64,000 bases of DNA, taken from positions 1 to 64,000 of the forward strand of contig JAUJYZ010000027.1 of the NCBI GenBank assembly GCA_033675265.1, written 5' to 3'. Each line of letters starts with the position of its first letter. Position 1 is the first letter of the stretch. The translations under genes and the position numbers were made by a program. Below, in pieces: positions 32,827 to 42,248 of the stretch. The stretch is from Actinostola sp. cb2023 (taxonomy: Eukaryota > Cnidaria > Anthozoa > Actiniaria > Actinostolidae). Below the pieces are notes generated by a model. The model searched no databases. It was not told the origin of the DNA and worked only from the letters and a program-made list of their open reading frames with translations.

Positions 32827-33447
32827 TATGACAGAAGCGCGTTCAACACAGTATGACGGATCAGCTAAACCTGGTACGTTATTCGGACCATCCATTCCTT
32901 GTTGGTCGACGAGGACACGCCCCAAACCGCAATCATTATTTGGGGAATCGGCTTTCCTGCAATGTAAGCGGAAAGGATTTGGAGACCCACCTTTAATTCA
33001 AAACTATGGTGGGGTGTTTGGGGGTGGTACTGGTTTGAGTGGTTTATCTTCGAGAACATTTGGAACAATGATGGGGGAGCACACATCGGCGAAGATGTTA
33101 GACGAGATCTTGAAACTAGTGCGTGTCAAGAAAGTGAGTGTGGATGACCACACAGTGAGTTTCGACTACCAGTATTTGTCTGAAGAGGAGCGAGGGGTTC
33201 AGAGAATGAACACAACGAGGAGCCCCTATCTAAAGTGTACGTGGAGACAAAAAAAGTCACATTGGACGAGAAGGTAACCGTCGAAAGAGTAGGCCGTAAA
33301 GCAGAATTCTCTCACCCTGCAGAATGGTTCTACCGTGTGACTGAAACCGGTCGAGGATTCAAAGCCCCTACAAGAGATGCAGTGTTGGCGTACGAGTGGT
33401 GGAGAGAGAAGCGGGATGATTTCAATTGCAACATCCCCAAGAGTTAG
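32827..33447 (+). pseudogene. Polinton left-side gene 1 (unknown), frame-broken
   Basis: An ORF starting MTEARSTQYDGSAKPG runs to about 33200 (FDYQYLSEEERG) and continues in another frame from about 33210 (KVYVETKKVTLDEKVTVE) to a TAG at 33447. The break has no clear homopolymer. Both parts look coding: hydrophilic, with Lys/Glu-rich strands and a WFYRVTETGRGF block. The same frame stays open beyond the TAG as far as 33604, so the TAG may be a later nonsense change. No family is recognised. Confidence 0.5.
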
Positions 33448-33604
33448 CGAAAAGATTTCCTTGAAGAACCATTGAAATGGGAAGTGGTGAATGGGGGTGC
33501 GTGTACATGTGGGGAAGCGGCGGACAAAGAAGACGAAGAAGAGAATGGAGATGCGGAACAGTCCTGTGGGGTCCCAGCAAACCAAGCCGGGGGTCTCTTT
33601 TAAG
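33448..33604 (+). pseudogene. Continuation of left-side gene 1 after a TAG
   Basis: In frame with the preceding ORF after its TAG, reading LEEPLKWEVVNGGACTCGEA then an acidic run and SCGVPANQAGG. It ends at TAA. The ACTCG pair may be half of a zinc site completed by the next frame. Confidence 0.35.
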
Positions 33605-33956
33605 AAAGTTGAAGGGGTGGTGTGTGGAGGTGTGTGGACGTTGCGGTCAATATCAAGAATCGGTTCAAGAATGGTTGGCGTGGTTAAAGACCCAAGGCCA
33701 GACAATGTTGGTGGACGGGGAAGATGTGTACCATTTGGACGAAGGTTATGCGGTGGTGTTAAACCCTTACTGTGGCGAACATTACATCGTGTTGGATTTG
33801 CGTATGACCGACAAGACCTGTTCATGTGATGAAGTGGGTGTAGAAGGCGTGAGATGTCCGAACCGTGACTGTTTCCCACCATGGCAAAAAAACCTGTCCT
33901 CATTGTGAGGGTGATTTTTTTCGGTGTGGTTGTATCTACAAAAAGCCAAAGTGAAC
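33600..33956 (+). pseudogene. Polinton left-side Cys-rich protein, frame-broken
   Basis: Reads WCVEVCGRCGQYQESVQEW, then HLDEGYAVVLN and KTCSCDEVGVEGVRCPNRDC. After a run of seven A at about 33886-33892 the frame with CPHCEGDFF and CGCIYKKPK takes over and ends in TGA. Four or more CxC/CxxC pairs suggest zinc binding. The homopolymer break may be a base-call error or a mutation. Overlapping ORFs at 33491-33829 (+) and 33226-33966 (-) are shadows. Confidence 0.4.
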
Positions 33957-34009
33957 AGTGTTCCATTCAAAGATGTTCTTCACCTTGATAGGATTGTGGT
34001 GTATGTGGT

Positions 34010-34300
34010 TTGGTCGTTTGGGTCCCGAAGATGTCTGGCAGCGTTTTGTCATTCGGTTGGTTAACCAAATGCGAGCCGAATCCGGAATTATTGATGTGGG
34101 ATCGACGGTACCGACGGGTGGATGCAGTGCGGGGGTATCAGTGGAGTCCTCATGTGGGGATGCGTGAAGTGTTGAGGGATTATTATTTGGTGGACGTTAC
34201 CGAGTGGGGGTATAGTGGTGGTGGTGTTGAGGGAGGTCATGATTGTTGTATGTGTGGTGGAGTGTGGGGTGAAAAGTATGTTCGTCCTTTGGGAAAATAG
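34010..34300 (+). CDS. Polinton left-side ORF with a Cys-rich end
   Basis: Starts GTG and reads YRRVDAVRGYQWSPHVGM, EVLRDYYLVDVTEWG and HDCCMCGGVWGEKYV. The neighbouring frame continues with CCLPYHFERPYHVGVKC, so the true product may cross frames near 34290. Function unknown. Confidence 0.35.
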   Translation: MVVWVPKMSGSVLSFGWLTKCEPNPELLMWDRRYRRVDAVRGYQWSPHVGMREVLRDYYLVDVTEWGYSGGGVEGGHDCCMCGGVWGEKYVRPLGK

Positions 34301-34413
34301 CGGGTGTTGTTTACCGTATCATTTTGAGCGGCCTTACCATGTTGGAGTGAAGTGTTTGTATGAAGGAAAATATTCGCGGTTGAGTTGGTGTGGAATGTTG
34401 TCATAAACGTCAT

Positions 34414-34566
34414 ATGAAATGGTCGGTGATGAGTGGTGGCGGTTGGGATGAAATAGCATTGTGTGTGAACATTAAAAGAGACGCTGCAAAAGAAAAATCG
34501 ATTTGGGGTAAACCGCCAAAGGAACAGTTGGTTATAAGAAGACCCGACATGTACGATGAGTGGTAA
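34414..34566 (+). CDS. Polinton left-side small ORF, 50 codons
   Basis: MKWSVMSGGGWDEIALCV followed by a Lys-rich half, ending TAA seven bases before the next ATG. Short but open, with spacing like its neighbours. Unknown function. Confidence 0.35.
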   Translation: MKWSVMSGGGWDEIALCVNIKRDAAKEKSIWGKPPKEQLVIRRPDMYDEW

Positions 34567-34572
34567 AACACC

Positions 34573-34833
34573 ATGGGACCTCAGGAAACGACTGACGTGG
34601 AGATGGGAGAAGACATGGTCTGTCAATTGAGACAGAAGATGTTTCGTGAGTTGGACGACCTGATTTGGTATTTGAATAACAAGCGTGGAATGATGAGTGA
34701 CCGTTACTTGGGTTCGACGGACGACCGTCAAATGATGTACGAGTTGATCGGGGTGACACAATTAAAATTGAAAGCCATTTGCGCTGCAAGACAAGAAGTG
34801 ATTACGGAAGAAAGCCGTCAAGGGATTTGCTGA
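34573..34833 (+). CDS. Polinton left-side gene, 86 aa, helical
   Basis: MGPQETTDVEMGEDMVCQL onwards, predicted mostly helical (LRQKMFRELDDLIWYLNN). Its TGA overlaps the next ATG by one base (TGATG), a mark of compact viral-style packing. Not recognised. Confidence 0.55.
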   Translation: MGPQETTDVEMGEDMVCQLRQKMFRELDDLIWYLNNKRGMMSDRYLGSTDDRQMMYELIGVTQLKLKAICAARQEVITEESRQGIC

Positions 34834-35033
34834 TGACTGTGTGCGAGTGGAGCGGAGTTTTGGGTGCGTTTACATTCACGCTGGGTTTCCAATTAGTGGC
34901 TTATTTCCTAATCCGATCAGCGACAGCGATGTTACCAGATTGGGACATAGAAAAGGTAGAAGAGGAGCGGGTTTCTCCACACTTGTCACAACCTCTTGCA
35001 ACGATTGAAGAAGAAGATGAAGAGCGATTTTGA
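34833..35033 (+). CDS. Polinton small membrane protein 1
   Basis: MTVCEWSG, then a hydrophobic span GAFTFTLGFQLVAYFLI that should cross the membrane, then a Glu-rich tail. 66 aa. The following gene starts inside its end in another frame. Role unknown. Confidence 0.5.
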   Translation: MTVCEWSGVLGAFTFTLGFQLVAYFLIRSATAMLPDWDIEKVEEERVSPHLSQPLATIEEEDEERF

Positions 35034-35220
35034 GGAGATGGTGTTTGGTTTTTTAATGGCATTGATGGTGTTGATTATGTTGTCGTGGTTGCTTCAACTG
35101 TTGATTCATATTTCCGTATTGAGCGCATTGAGTGGTATGAAGAAGGAGCTTATCCATTCGGACCGTGGATTGGGTGATCATTTGTATTCACCTTCGCGAG
35201 CGGGACACACCTCACCATGA
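35017..35220 (+). CDS. Polinton small membrane protein 2
   Basis: MKSDFEEM, then one or two hydrophobic spans (VFGFLMALMVLIMLSWLLQL), then a basic tail. 67 aa. Overlaps the previous gene by 17 bases and the next by ATGA. Confidence 0.55.
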   Translation: MKSDFEEMVFGFLMALMVLIMLSWLLQLLIHISVLSALSGMKKELIHSDRGLGDHLYSPSRAGHTSP

Positions 35221-35516
35221 GCGCTGCAAAAGAGATTGGTTCGTTGTTAATCCACATGAAATCGTTGATGGATGTGCAAGAAAGAATGTTGACTCAAATG
35301 ATGGAGCATCTATTACCGCTGTTGGTTAGAGAGAGAGAGGAATCGGACGAAACCTTGATACAGGAAAAAATACACAAACTAGACGAGATGGTGAATACAG
35401 ACGCATGGCGTGTTCGAGGCTCAGAATACGATGAACTTCAAAAGGATGTCGGTCGAAATTATAGAAGGTGTAGAAAAGAAGAAGATGAAGACAGGTCTGC
35501 GGGGAGAAGTGTTTGA
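35217..35516 (+). CDS. Polinton left-side gene, 99 aa, helical
   Basis: MSAAKEIGSLLIHMKSLMDV, with heptad-like Leu/Met spacing and a basic, charged end. Starts at the ATGA shared with the previous stop. A 41-codon ORF (35431-35556, MNFKRMSVEIIEGVEKK) overlaps its 3' end in another frame and may be a separate gene. Function unknown. Confidence 0.5.
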   Translation: MSAAKEIGSLLIHMKSLMDVQERMLTQMMEHLLPLLVREREESDETLIQEKIHKLDEMVNTDAWRVRGSEYDELQKDVGRNYRRCRKEEDEDRSAGRSV

Positions 35517-35603
35517 GAAAGCTCTGAAGATGGAAGAGGGTTGTTCGACATGGTAAGATGAGTGGTGAAGCTCGTGACGTATTTCTAGAGGGGGAACGAA
35601 AGC

Positions 35604-36161
35604 GTGCATAAAGTTATCGACTTTTCCACGGGACACTTCATTTACGCCATGGATCTGTTAGGGTTGGACCGTTTCCAGGAGACTCTTCGAGCGGTGGATG
35701 TAGTGATCGAGTGGAACAAGATGGTGTTGGGGTGGCATCAAAAAATACAAGAAGTGTTGGTTCTTAGTGGAGAAAGCTCGATTGGGTTTGTTGAAGTGGA
35801 TTCTATGGTGGAAAAGATCGTGCGTGAACTAGGTCCTAAGTTACAGATGGTGAACCGTGAAAAGAAAAAGTATCGAGACCAGGTGAAGAGCACTCACGAG
35901 TGTTTAAATGTAACCTTCACCCAAGAACCTTCTTCCAACCCATCACCGCCACCACCGCCAACCTCACTTCCCCTCGAAGACGTGGTGAAAGACAAAAAAC
36001 GGAAAAGAAAAGAAGAAAGACGCGTCAAGAGAAAGAAGACGGTGAAAGAACCTGAAGTTGTCCAAGAGACAGAGATAGTGGATCGAACAGCAGTCACACC
36101 CACTCAACAGTTGGCTCAAGAATTAGAACAGTTAGAATATCTGTTACAACAACAACCCTAG
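35604..36161 (+). CDS. Polinton left-side gene, coiled coil with basic tail
   Basis: 185 codons from GTG; an ATG at 35649 (MDLLGLDRFQETLRAVDV) is the more likely start. A helical first half (IEWNKMVLGWHQKIQEVL) leads into a Pro run and a Lys/Arg block (KDKKRKRKEERRVKRKK) that resembles a nuclear localisation signal, then a Gln-rich end (LAQELEQLEYLL). Last long gene of the rightward set. Not recognised. Confidence 0.6.
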   Translation: MHKVIDFSTGHFIYAMDLLGLDRFQETLRAVDVVIEWNKMVLGWHQKIQEVLVLSGESSIGFVEVDSMVEKIVRELGPKLQMVNREKKKYRDQVKSTHECLNVTFTQEPSSNPSPPPPPTSLPLEDVVKDKKRKRKEERRVKRKKTVKEPEVVQETEIVDRTAVTPTQQLAQELEQLEYLLQQQP

Positions 36162-36281
36162 ACATGCATCCGTGATGGTGGTCCTCCTTGGTTCAGTTGG
36201 TTCAAGCCGTGTTGAAGGCTTTGCAGTTATTTGTTCGTCGTCACGCGTTACGTGAAGATTGTTGTAAAGAGGAGAAGACAC

Positions 36282-36317
36282 AATAAATGTAGTTTGAACA
36301 CAACTGTTTTTTTTATT
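36282..36317. terminator. Facing poly(A) signals between convergent gene sets
   Basis: AATAAA on the + strand at 36282 and AATAAA on the - strand at 36317-36312 face each other 25 bp apart. The minus signal overlaps the TAA of the gene at 36313. This is the switch point between the two transcription directions. A short + frame just before it (36172-36288) reads WWSSLVQLVQAVLKALQLF but has a TGA after its only ATG. Confidence 0.7.
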
Positions 36318-37119
36318 GTCTTGCAAAACGTACACGTTTCCATGAACGGGAAGGTGGTGTGTAGAAAAAAGGGGTAATTTTTTTGAAGGGGTCAAAAGTG
36401 GGGAGACTTCCACCTTTCCCTTTCCAATAGTCATTCCCCACATAGTCGATGTATTGAGGTTCTTCAGGTTCGCCCGGGTAAGGCACCCAACCCATACTAG
36501 TCGTCCATCCTTGGCCTTTCTGATTCTTCTTCTTCTTCTTCTTGGTCTTTTTCTTTTGCCCGATACTTCCAGGAGTGTTCTTTAATTCTTCTAGGTTCCT
36601 TTTGGCCTCCCTGAGTCTTTTTTTCATACGCGTTTGAACACTTGCGTCTTCAACCGTGGTTGGTGGTGTGGGGTACAAAGGGGTGGGGTTTTGATCAAAC
36701 AAGCGACGCGGTTCTACGGCTTCCACCTCTCCTCGTGTTGGGGTTCTAGAACGTCTACCGACAGAAGTGATGGCTGTGTCTGGAGTAGATGGAGTGGCAG
36801 CCATCAAAGTACCAGCGGCGGGGGTCCCTCGAAGAGTTCGACTTTTTTTCATCAGACGTCGGTACACTATTAACTTTTCTTTGATCATGTTCAATTTCAC
36901 CGACACGGGTGTGTCGGCATCTTTCATCAGCTGGTCGAGGTCTTCTTTCATCTGGATCAACTGGTTGGTGTAAGGTGTTTTGAATTCTTCTTCACGCATG
37001 GCCATGGTTTTCAACAACCGGTTCATGTCCACACCGCTCTCTCCTCCCCCAACCATTTGTGTACCGGTGGTGGTGGGGGGACGCGACATCGTCAAATACG
37101 CTTTTTGTGTGTACTTCAT
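36313..37119 (-). CDS. Polinton structural-type protein, unknown, 268 aa
   Basis: Starts at ATG 37119 (or at 37089, MSRPPTTTG). A helical block (FKTPYTNQLIQMKEDLDQL) precedes a basic, Ser/Thr/Pro-rich middle with many R-S-R-T and K-K runs (IGQKKKTKKKKKKNQ). The end is Tyr/Pro/Gly-rich (GWVPYPGEPEEPQYIDYVG). It is the last gene of the leftward set. The upstream gene stops about 30 bases away if the 3.76 kb insertion is ignored. Basic disordered proteins of this kind in Polintons are probably virion or DNA-binding proteins. That is inference. Confidence 0.6.
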   Translation of the reverse strand: MKYTQKAYLTMSRPPTTTGTQMVGGGESGVDMNRLLKTMAMREEEFKTPYTNQLIQMKEDLDQLMKDADTPVSVKLNMIKEKLIVYRRLMKKSRTLRGTPAAGTLMAATPSTPDTAITSVGRRSRTPTRGEVEAVEPRRLFDQNPTPLYPTPPTTVEDASVQTRMKKRLREAKRNLEELKNTPGSIGQKKKTKKKKKKNQKGQGWTTSMGWVPYPGEPEEPQYIDYVGNDYWKGKGGSLPTFDPFKKITPFFYTPPSRSWKRVRFARQ

Positions 37120-37154
37120 GAGTAAAAGAATGCGGAGGATGAAGAGAACCTTAA

Positions 37155-38784
37155 GAGCAGGTGTATGAGAAAATCAAGCAAAGTTGGAAATGAAAATTTT
37201 TCACCCACCTTGAAATTTTGTGTGCAGGTAGACCACCCAGGGGGGTGCACAAAAACACCCCATGTTGGGGTCATCAAATGCATTGTTGCCATAGCAACGG
37301 CAATTGTTCGTTCTGGCCCATGTGCCACAAATTCAACCCAAAATGCCCTCCAGTAAAGGGTAAATGAATGAGGCTCGTTCTCCGGCGCATTTAAACCAAT
37401 TTCATTCAAATTTGTTCCACAAGCAGGGCAACTCTTCTAGTTTTAAAAAATGGTCAATCACTACAATTCGCTTTGAGTATTCGCTCAGAAAATCAGCACT
37501 TAACGAGGGACCATGTCGGCCATTTTGGTAGACATGAAAAACAGGTTAAACTCTTTGGCTGATATCTCCTAAAGTACGCTCTTCTAAGAAATGATACTTT
37601 TTTCACAGCTTCTATAGACATTGATGTTTTAAATTCTACAAAAAGTTTTTTTGGGGAAAATTATAATTTTACGGTGGGGGTTCGTACCATTTGAGGGAAA
37701 TGGTCAAAATGTGAAAAATTAGTCTTGTTATAGCTCGATTATTTCACTCAGAAACTAATTTCATTTACTAAATATCACTATAAAGGCAATTCTTATTATC
37801 TCCTAAACACATTCAATCCAATTGTTGAAGGTCTGAAGACGCGAAGTCTGAGAAATAAATATTCATAAAAGACCTACCTTGCGAATTTGGTCACTTTTCA
37901 CAATGTCGGTCTAATCAAGGTGATTTTACCCTGATTATTCCACATTCTTGGCCATACATGGTGCAGTCACTAACAGGCATGAAAACGCTCTAAATTACAA
38001 CTTTAAGATGTCCAGATTAAGATAACCTTTGTTTATTCCGCTCACACAAACTGCACAGCTATCGACCAAGTCGTACCGAAGAGCGTAATATCATGACGAT
38101 CACTTCAATCGAAGCAGGACAATCCCTCCATAGAGCTGCATATATGATCCAAGCACTTTGTTACAGACAAAGCAAAACTCATGGTGTATCCTGATTACTG
38201 TTATGTGCTGAAATGTTGCCATTAAAACCTTTAAAACGACAGGAAAGTAGTTTCTTGTTCGTATTGTAAACACCGGAAATGTCAACCGCTGACCGGAAAT
38301 GAGACCACTTCGAAACAAAATAACCACCAATAAATCAAGAAAGACTGTATTTTTATCTATCCATTGATATCAAATATTTAAAAACTCTTTAAGTCGAAAC
38401 AATAATAATTCGCCTATCTATAATAGTTTACTGAAACCCGGCCATACCAATCGATAATTCCGATAGTCGATAATATTTATTTCTCTGATATTTCTTTTGC
38501 TGAGACCCCAAACTGGACTTTGTAAATGTCATAGTATATAAGACGAGGTTCTATACCTTCATTTCATTCCTTTATTAACTTACTTAGCGAAAACTAGTTT
38601 CGTTTTCTCAACCTCTTCAGTTCGCTAAAGATATAACGCATTATATCTTTAGCGAACTGAGGAGGTTGAGAAAACGAAACTAGTTTTAATTTCGCTAAGT
38701 AAGTGAATAAAGTGCGTAAAGGAATGAAATGAAGGTATAGAACCTCGTCTTATATACTATGATAATATTTATTATTATTATTAT

Positions 38785-38816
<32 letters not shown>

Positions 38817-40915
38817 CATTTTCATTGATTACCATCGATTTCATATCGATCGATAATTATCGATTTTCAACGATGCTTAGAAATACTTAATGTGGATGTG
38901 CTATATCACACAACATATTTTATTGAAGACTTGTGCCTCCCATACAGAAATCAGGGGCGTAGCTAAAAAAATTGTTGAATAAAAAAAGCAGCTTCTTTTA
39001 GAAAAAAGAAAAAGTGAAAAAAAGAAGAAAAAAAGGCAAATAAAAAACAAAATATTATCACGCTGTGGATTGTAGGGATTAGTTATTTGTGCTTGAAATT
39101 GGGCTTTTTCAATCATACAATTATTGGGAGTTCGTAAAATAAAGTAAAAGTTGGTAAGATATGTCTGGAAACTATTTTCAGAAGGCAGGAAATGCCATTT
39201 CAGAGACCTATACCTAGCAGCTTGCGACTTCGCCGCTCGTCATATCAGTTGTGCCTCCCAACAATTGCATCGAACCAAAATTATAGAAGAAACAGTAGGT
39301 GCTAAATTGAGTGAAGTTAGAAGTACATAACTAGTTATGTACTTCTGGTGAAGTGTATACAATTCGTGAATTTCACAATTTTGCGTCACTCCGAAAAAAT
39401 CCTGGCTACACCCCTGGAAATTATAATATTATAGCTCAACGAACTACCTCAACGTTAACTAATAAACATGTAATAAAACTTTTACTTCAAGCGGAACTTC
39501 AACCTCAACGTAAAAAGAACACTCATTATACCCCTTCACGACATAGTTTTCTACAACAGCAACGCACTAACTTTGCGGTAGATGAACTGACGACGCTCTG
39601 TTGTTCGCTGCAGTTGGTGCCCGGGGGGAGGGGCACTCCCATATATGGGCTATACAGGACGTGCCGCTGGACATGGTATGGTTTTTTTGGCCTCTCTCCT
39701 GAACAGGCGATATAATAGATAAAAATACGTCTTTCTTGATTTATTGGTGGGTATTTTGTTTCGAAGTGGTCTCATTTCCGGTCAGCGGTTGGCATTTCCG
39801 GTGTTTACAATACGAACAAGAAACTACTTTCCTGTCGTTTTAAAGGTTTTAATGGCAGCATTTCAGCACATAACAGTAATCAGGATACACCATGAGTTTT
39901 GCTTTGTCTGTAACAAAGTGCTTGGATCATATATGCAGCTCTATGGAGGGATTTTCCTGCTTCGATTGAAGTGATCGTCAATATTACGCTCTTCGGTACG
40001 ACTTGGTCGATAGCTGTGCAGTTTGTGTGAGCGGAATAAACAAAGGTTATCTTAATCTGGACATCTTAAAGTTGTAATTTAGAGCGTTTTCATGCCTGTT
40101 AGTGACTGCACCATGTATGGCCAAGAATGTGGAATAATCAGGGTAAAATCACCTTGATTAGACCGACATTGTGAAAAGTAACCAAATTCGCAAGGTAGGT
40201 CTTTTATGAATATTTATTTCTCAGACTTCGCGTCTTCAGACCTTCAACAATTGGATTGAATGTGTTTAGGAGATAATAAGAATTGCCTTTATAGTGATAT
40301 TTAGTAAATGAAATTAGTTTCTGAGTGAAATAATCGAGCTATAACAAGACTAATTTTTCACATTTTGACCATTTCCCTCAAATGGTACGAACCCCCACCG
40401 TAAAATTATAATTTTCCCCAAAAAACTTTTTGTAGAATTTAAAACATCAATGTCTATAGAAGCTGTGATAAAAGTATCATTTCTTAGAAGAGCGTACTTT
40501 AGGAGATATCAGCCAAAGAGTTTAACCTATTTTTCATGTCTACCAAAATGGCCGACATGGTCCCTCGTTAAGTGCTGATTTTCTGAGCGAATACTCAAAG
40601 CGAATTGTAGTGATTGACCATTTTTAAAACTAGAAGAGTTGCCCTGCTTGTGGAACAAATTTGAATGAAATTGGTTTAAATGCGCCGGAGAACGAGCCTC
40701 ATTCATTTACCCTTTACTGGAGGGCATTTTGGGTTGAATTTGTGGCACATGGGCCAGAACGAACAATTGACGTTGCTATGGCAACAATGCATTTGATGAC
40801 CCCAACATGGGGTGTTTTTGTGCACCCCCCTGGGTGGTCTACCTGCACACAAAATTTCAAGGTGGGTGAAAAATTTTCATTTCCAACTTTGCTTGATTTT
40901 CTCATACACCTGCTC
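37155..40915. mobile_element. TTAA-flanked element, 3.76 kb, with 1.2 kb inverted ends
   Basis: TTAA stands at 37151-37154 and 40916-40919. The element begins GAGCAGGTGTATGAGAAAAT and ends with the complement. The inverted ends reach to about 38358 and 39716, roughly 1.2 kb each and nearly identical, which means a young insertion. No transposase ORF is present; ORFs in the arms simply mirror each other. The middle (38.36-39.7 kb) holds a palindrome and an ATT microsatellite. Its first bases (GAGCAGGT) resemble those of the larger TTAA element (GAGAAGGT). Likely a non-autonomous relative of that one (piggyBac or Sola3 type by target site). Confidence 0.88.
38530..38761. repeat. Palindrome inside the 3.76 kb element
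   Basis: CATAGTATATAAGACGAGG and its complement bound arms of about 110 bp that also share CTCAACCTC and GCGAACTGAG-type sequence. Followed by an ATT/TTA microsatellite (38766-38820). A MITE nested in the element's centre. Confidence 0.85.
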
Positions 40916-41104
40916 TTAAATAGTTTTGAGTGTGGATTCCATCCGTTGGATATCCCGTTCCAGTTCTTGAATTTTATCTTGTCGTGTGGGTGATGGAGGT
41001 TGAACCGATCGCGTTCTCTGACGGTAGTTACGTTGTACTTTCCGAGACCCTTGTTTCACCCCCCGACGCACCCCTTGCTTCAGACCTCGAAGTAAAAGAG
41101 ACAT
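40916..41104 (-). CDS. Polinton small basic protein, stop codon inside a TTAA target
   Basis: MSLLLRGLKQGVRRGVKQGS, then Arg/Lys-rich sequence and a helical end (KIQELERDIQRM). The final TAA is part of the TTAA where the 3.76 kb element inserted, so the reading frame is intact. The frame upstream of this ATG stays open and carries RKWIQKGG, which suggests it may be the tail of the gene at 41167-41412. Confidence 0.5.
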   Translation of the reverse strand: MSLLLRGLKQGVRRGVKQGSRKVQRNYRQRTRSVQPPSPTRQDKIQELERDIQRMESTLKTI

Positions 41105-41166
41105 GTTGTCCCCTCCACCTTTTTGTATCCATTTACGACGTTCGTTTTGACTGCGTCTAGGATCAC

Positions 41167-41412
41167 CTATTTTCCTCCATATGTTTTTTGGTTGGTGAAC
41201 GATTTCAATTGATTCCGGGGAATTGGGAGTTTCCCTTGAAGAAAATTGTAGGTGATTTCGCTCATGGCGTCCACTTGGTCGGGGGTGGCGTACTTGAGTA
41301 ATTGACGACGTTGTGTGGGAGTCCCACCACGCAAGGCATCCCAATAGCGTCCTTGACGTTGAACACGACGACCGCCCATCATTGTCTCCTGTTCTTCTTC
41401 TTCCGCTTCCAT
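41167..41412 (-). CDS. Polinton conserved small protein with ATPDQVDAMSE helix
   Basis: After a Glu-rich start it reads RRQLLKYATPDQVDAMSE and LQGKLPIPRNQLKSF. I recall a short ORF of this build in many animal Polintons and adintoviruses, which there ends in a QKGG motif. Here QKGG lies in the neighbouring frame (40916-41190), so a frame break near the run of six A at about 41190 may split one gene in two. Function unknown. Confidence 0.5.
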   Translation of the reverse strand: MEAEEEEQETMMGGRRVQRQGRYWDALRGGTPTQRRQLLKYATPDQVDAMSEITYNFLQGKLPIPRNQLKSFTNQKTYGGK

Positions 41413-41579
41413 ATTAGTCTACCGGCTACTGTAGGAAAACGTTGACCTCCACGTTGAGAATAAGGAAATGCTTTCTGTAACCCATCGTAGCGACGTTGTG
41501 CACGATTCTTTTTATACCATCCTCTACCTTTCATCCATCTCCTCGCGTGAACCGCTAGATTGAGAAAAGGCCTCCCCAT
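41379..41579 (-). CDS. Polinton small basic protein, 66 aa
   Basis: MGRPFLNLAVHARRWMKGRG followed by Arg/Lys/Tyr-rich sequence ending in RKKKNRRQ. The upstream in-frame ATG at 41597 adds six residues but overlaps the previous gene. Highly basic, so a DNA-condensing or capsid-interior role is likely but unproven. Confidence 0.5.
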   Translation of the reverse strand: MGRPFLNLAVHARRWMKGRGWYKKNRAQRRYDGLQKAFPYSQRGGQRFPTVAGRLIWKRKKKNRRQ

Positions 41580-41590
41580 TTTGTTTTCTG

Positions 41591-41939
41591 TCACCACCCA
41601 AAAACTCTCCAGGTATTTATCTGTTTTTTTTTCTTGTTCATGATCTTGTTCATAATAGCATCTCCGGCAAATCCAACCCCCGAGCTTACACCGGCCGACA
41701 CTAATGCAGTACCTGCTTTCTTAAGAGCTTTCTTAGCCATAGTTTTCACTATTGTCTTGGTGAGTCTTCGTTTGAGTGCTCGCCTTGCACCAGCCGTGAC
41801 CGCCCGTCTTGCACCGGCACTAACCATCCGTCGTATCCCCGCACGTGCCAAGAACCCAAAAAAAAAAACCACGTTGATTGACACCGACTTGTCGTCTTCT
41901 TCTTCTAACCATTGTTTTATGGAGGTGGAACACATTTGA
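41591..41939 (-). CDS. Polinton basic protein with amphipathic helices
   Basis: From ATG 41939, just inside the end of the preceding gene. An acidic start (WLEEEDDKSV), a hydrophobic stretch (NVVFFFGFLARAG), then Ala/Arg/Lys repeats (AGARRAVTAGARRALKRRL) and an Ala/Gly-rich helix. The mix of amphipathic helix and basic repeats recalls the membrane-acting or core proteins of adenovirus-like virions. The similarity is of type only. Confidence 0.5.
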
Positions 41940-42248
41940 AAGGTCGTGGAGCTGCACCAAAAGTAACTGTCTCCACCAAACCGTTGGCCAAACGTTTTCC
42001 GAATTTCTCTAATCCACCCACAAATGATTTCCAGTCCCCCCCCCACGTTGTCCAGACCCTCTGTAGATGGGTATCCTTCGTCCTTTTCCTATATAGATAG
42101 GGATTGATGGTTTACGTCGCCCTCCTTTATAGATGGGGATCGATGGTCTCCGTCTTCCTCCTTTATAGATGGGGATCCGACCGCCTCGACGACGTCGGCG
42201 ACGCCCCCCAATTAAACCGCCTGCGGAACCTCGACGAGTGTGCATCAT
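41928..42248 (-). pseudogene. Polinton IPIY-repeat basic protein, frame-broken
   Basis: MMHTRRGSAGGLIGGRRRRR begins it. IPIYKGGRRRPS, IPIYKGGRRKPS, IPIYIGKGRR and IPIYRGSG follow as four repeats of about 12 residues. After a run of nine G at about 42042-42050 the frame ends early (TAG at ~42009), while another frame continues plausibly (DWKSFVGGLEKFGKRLANG) to a stop at ~41928. The break is at the homopolymer. Repeat plus charge suggests a DNA- or capsid-binding protein. Confidence 0.5.

Noticed and set aside
33226..33966. 246-codon minus-strand ORF opposite the left Polinton genes
   Set aside because: His/Thr/Pro-rich composition mirrors the Gly/Val/Trp-rich + strand. The + strand frames have better domain-like content and fit the overlapping gene chain.
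38100..38330. Matching ORFs at 38100-38330 and 39744-39974
   Set aside because: They are the same sequence in the two inverted ends of one element, with no recognisable domain; likely chance ORFs conserved by the recent duplication.
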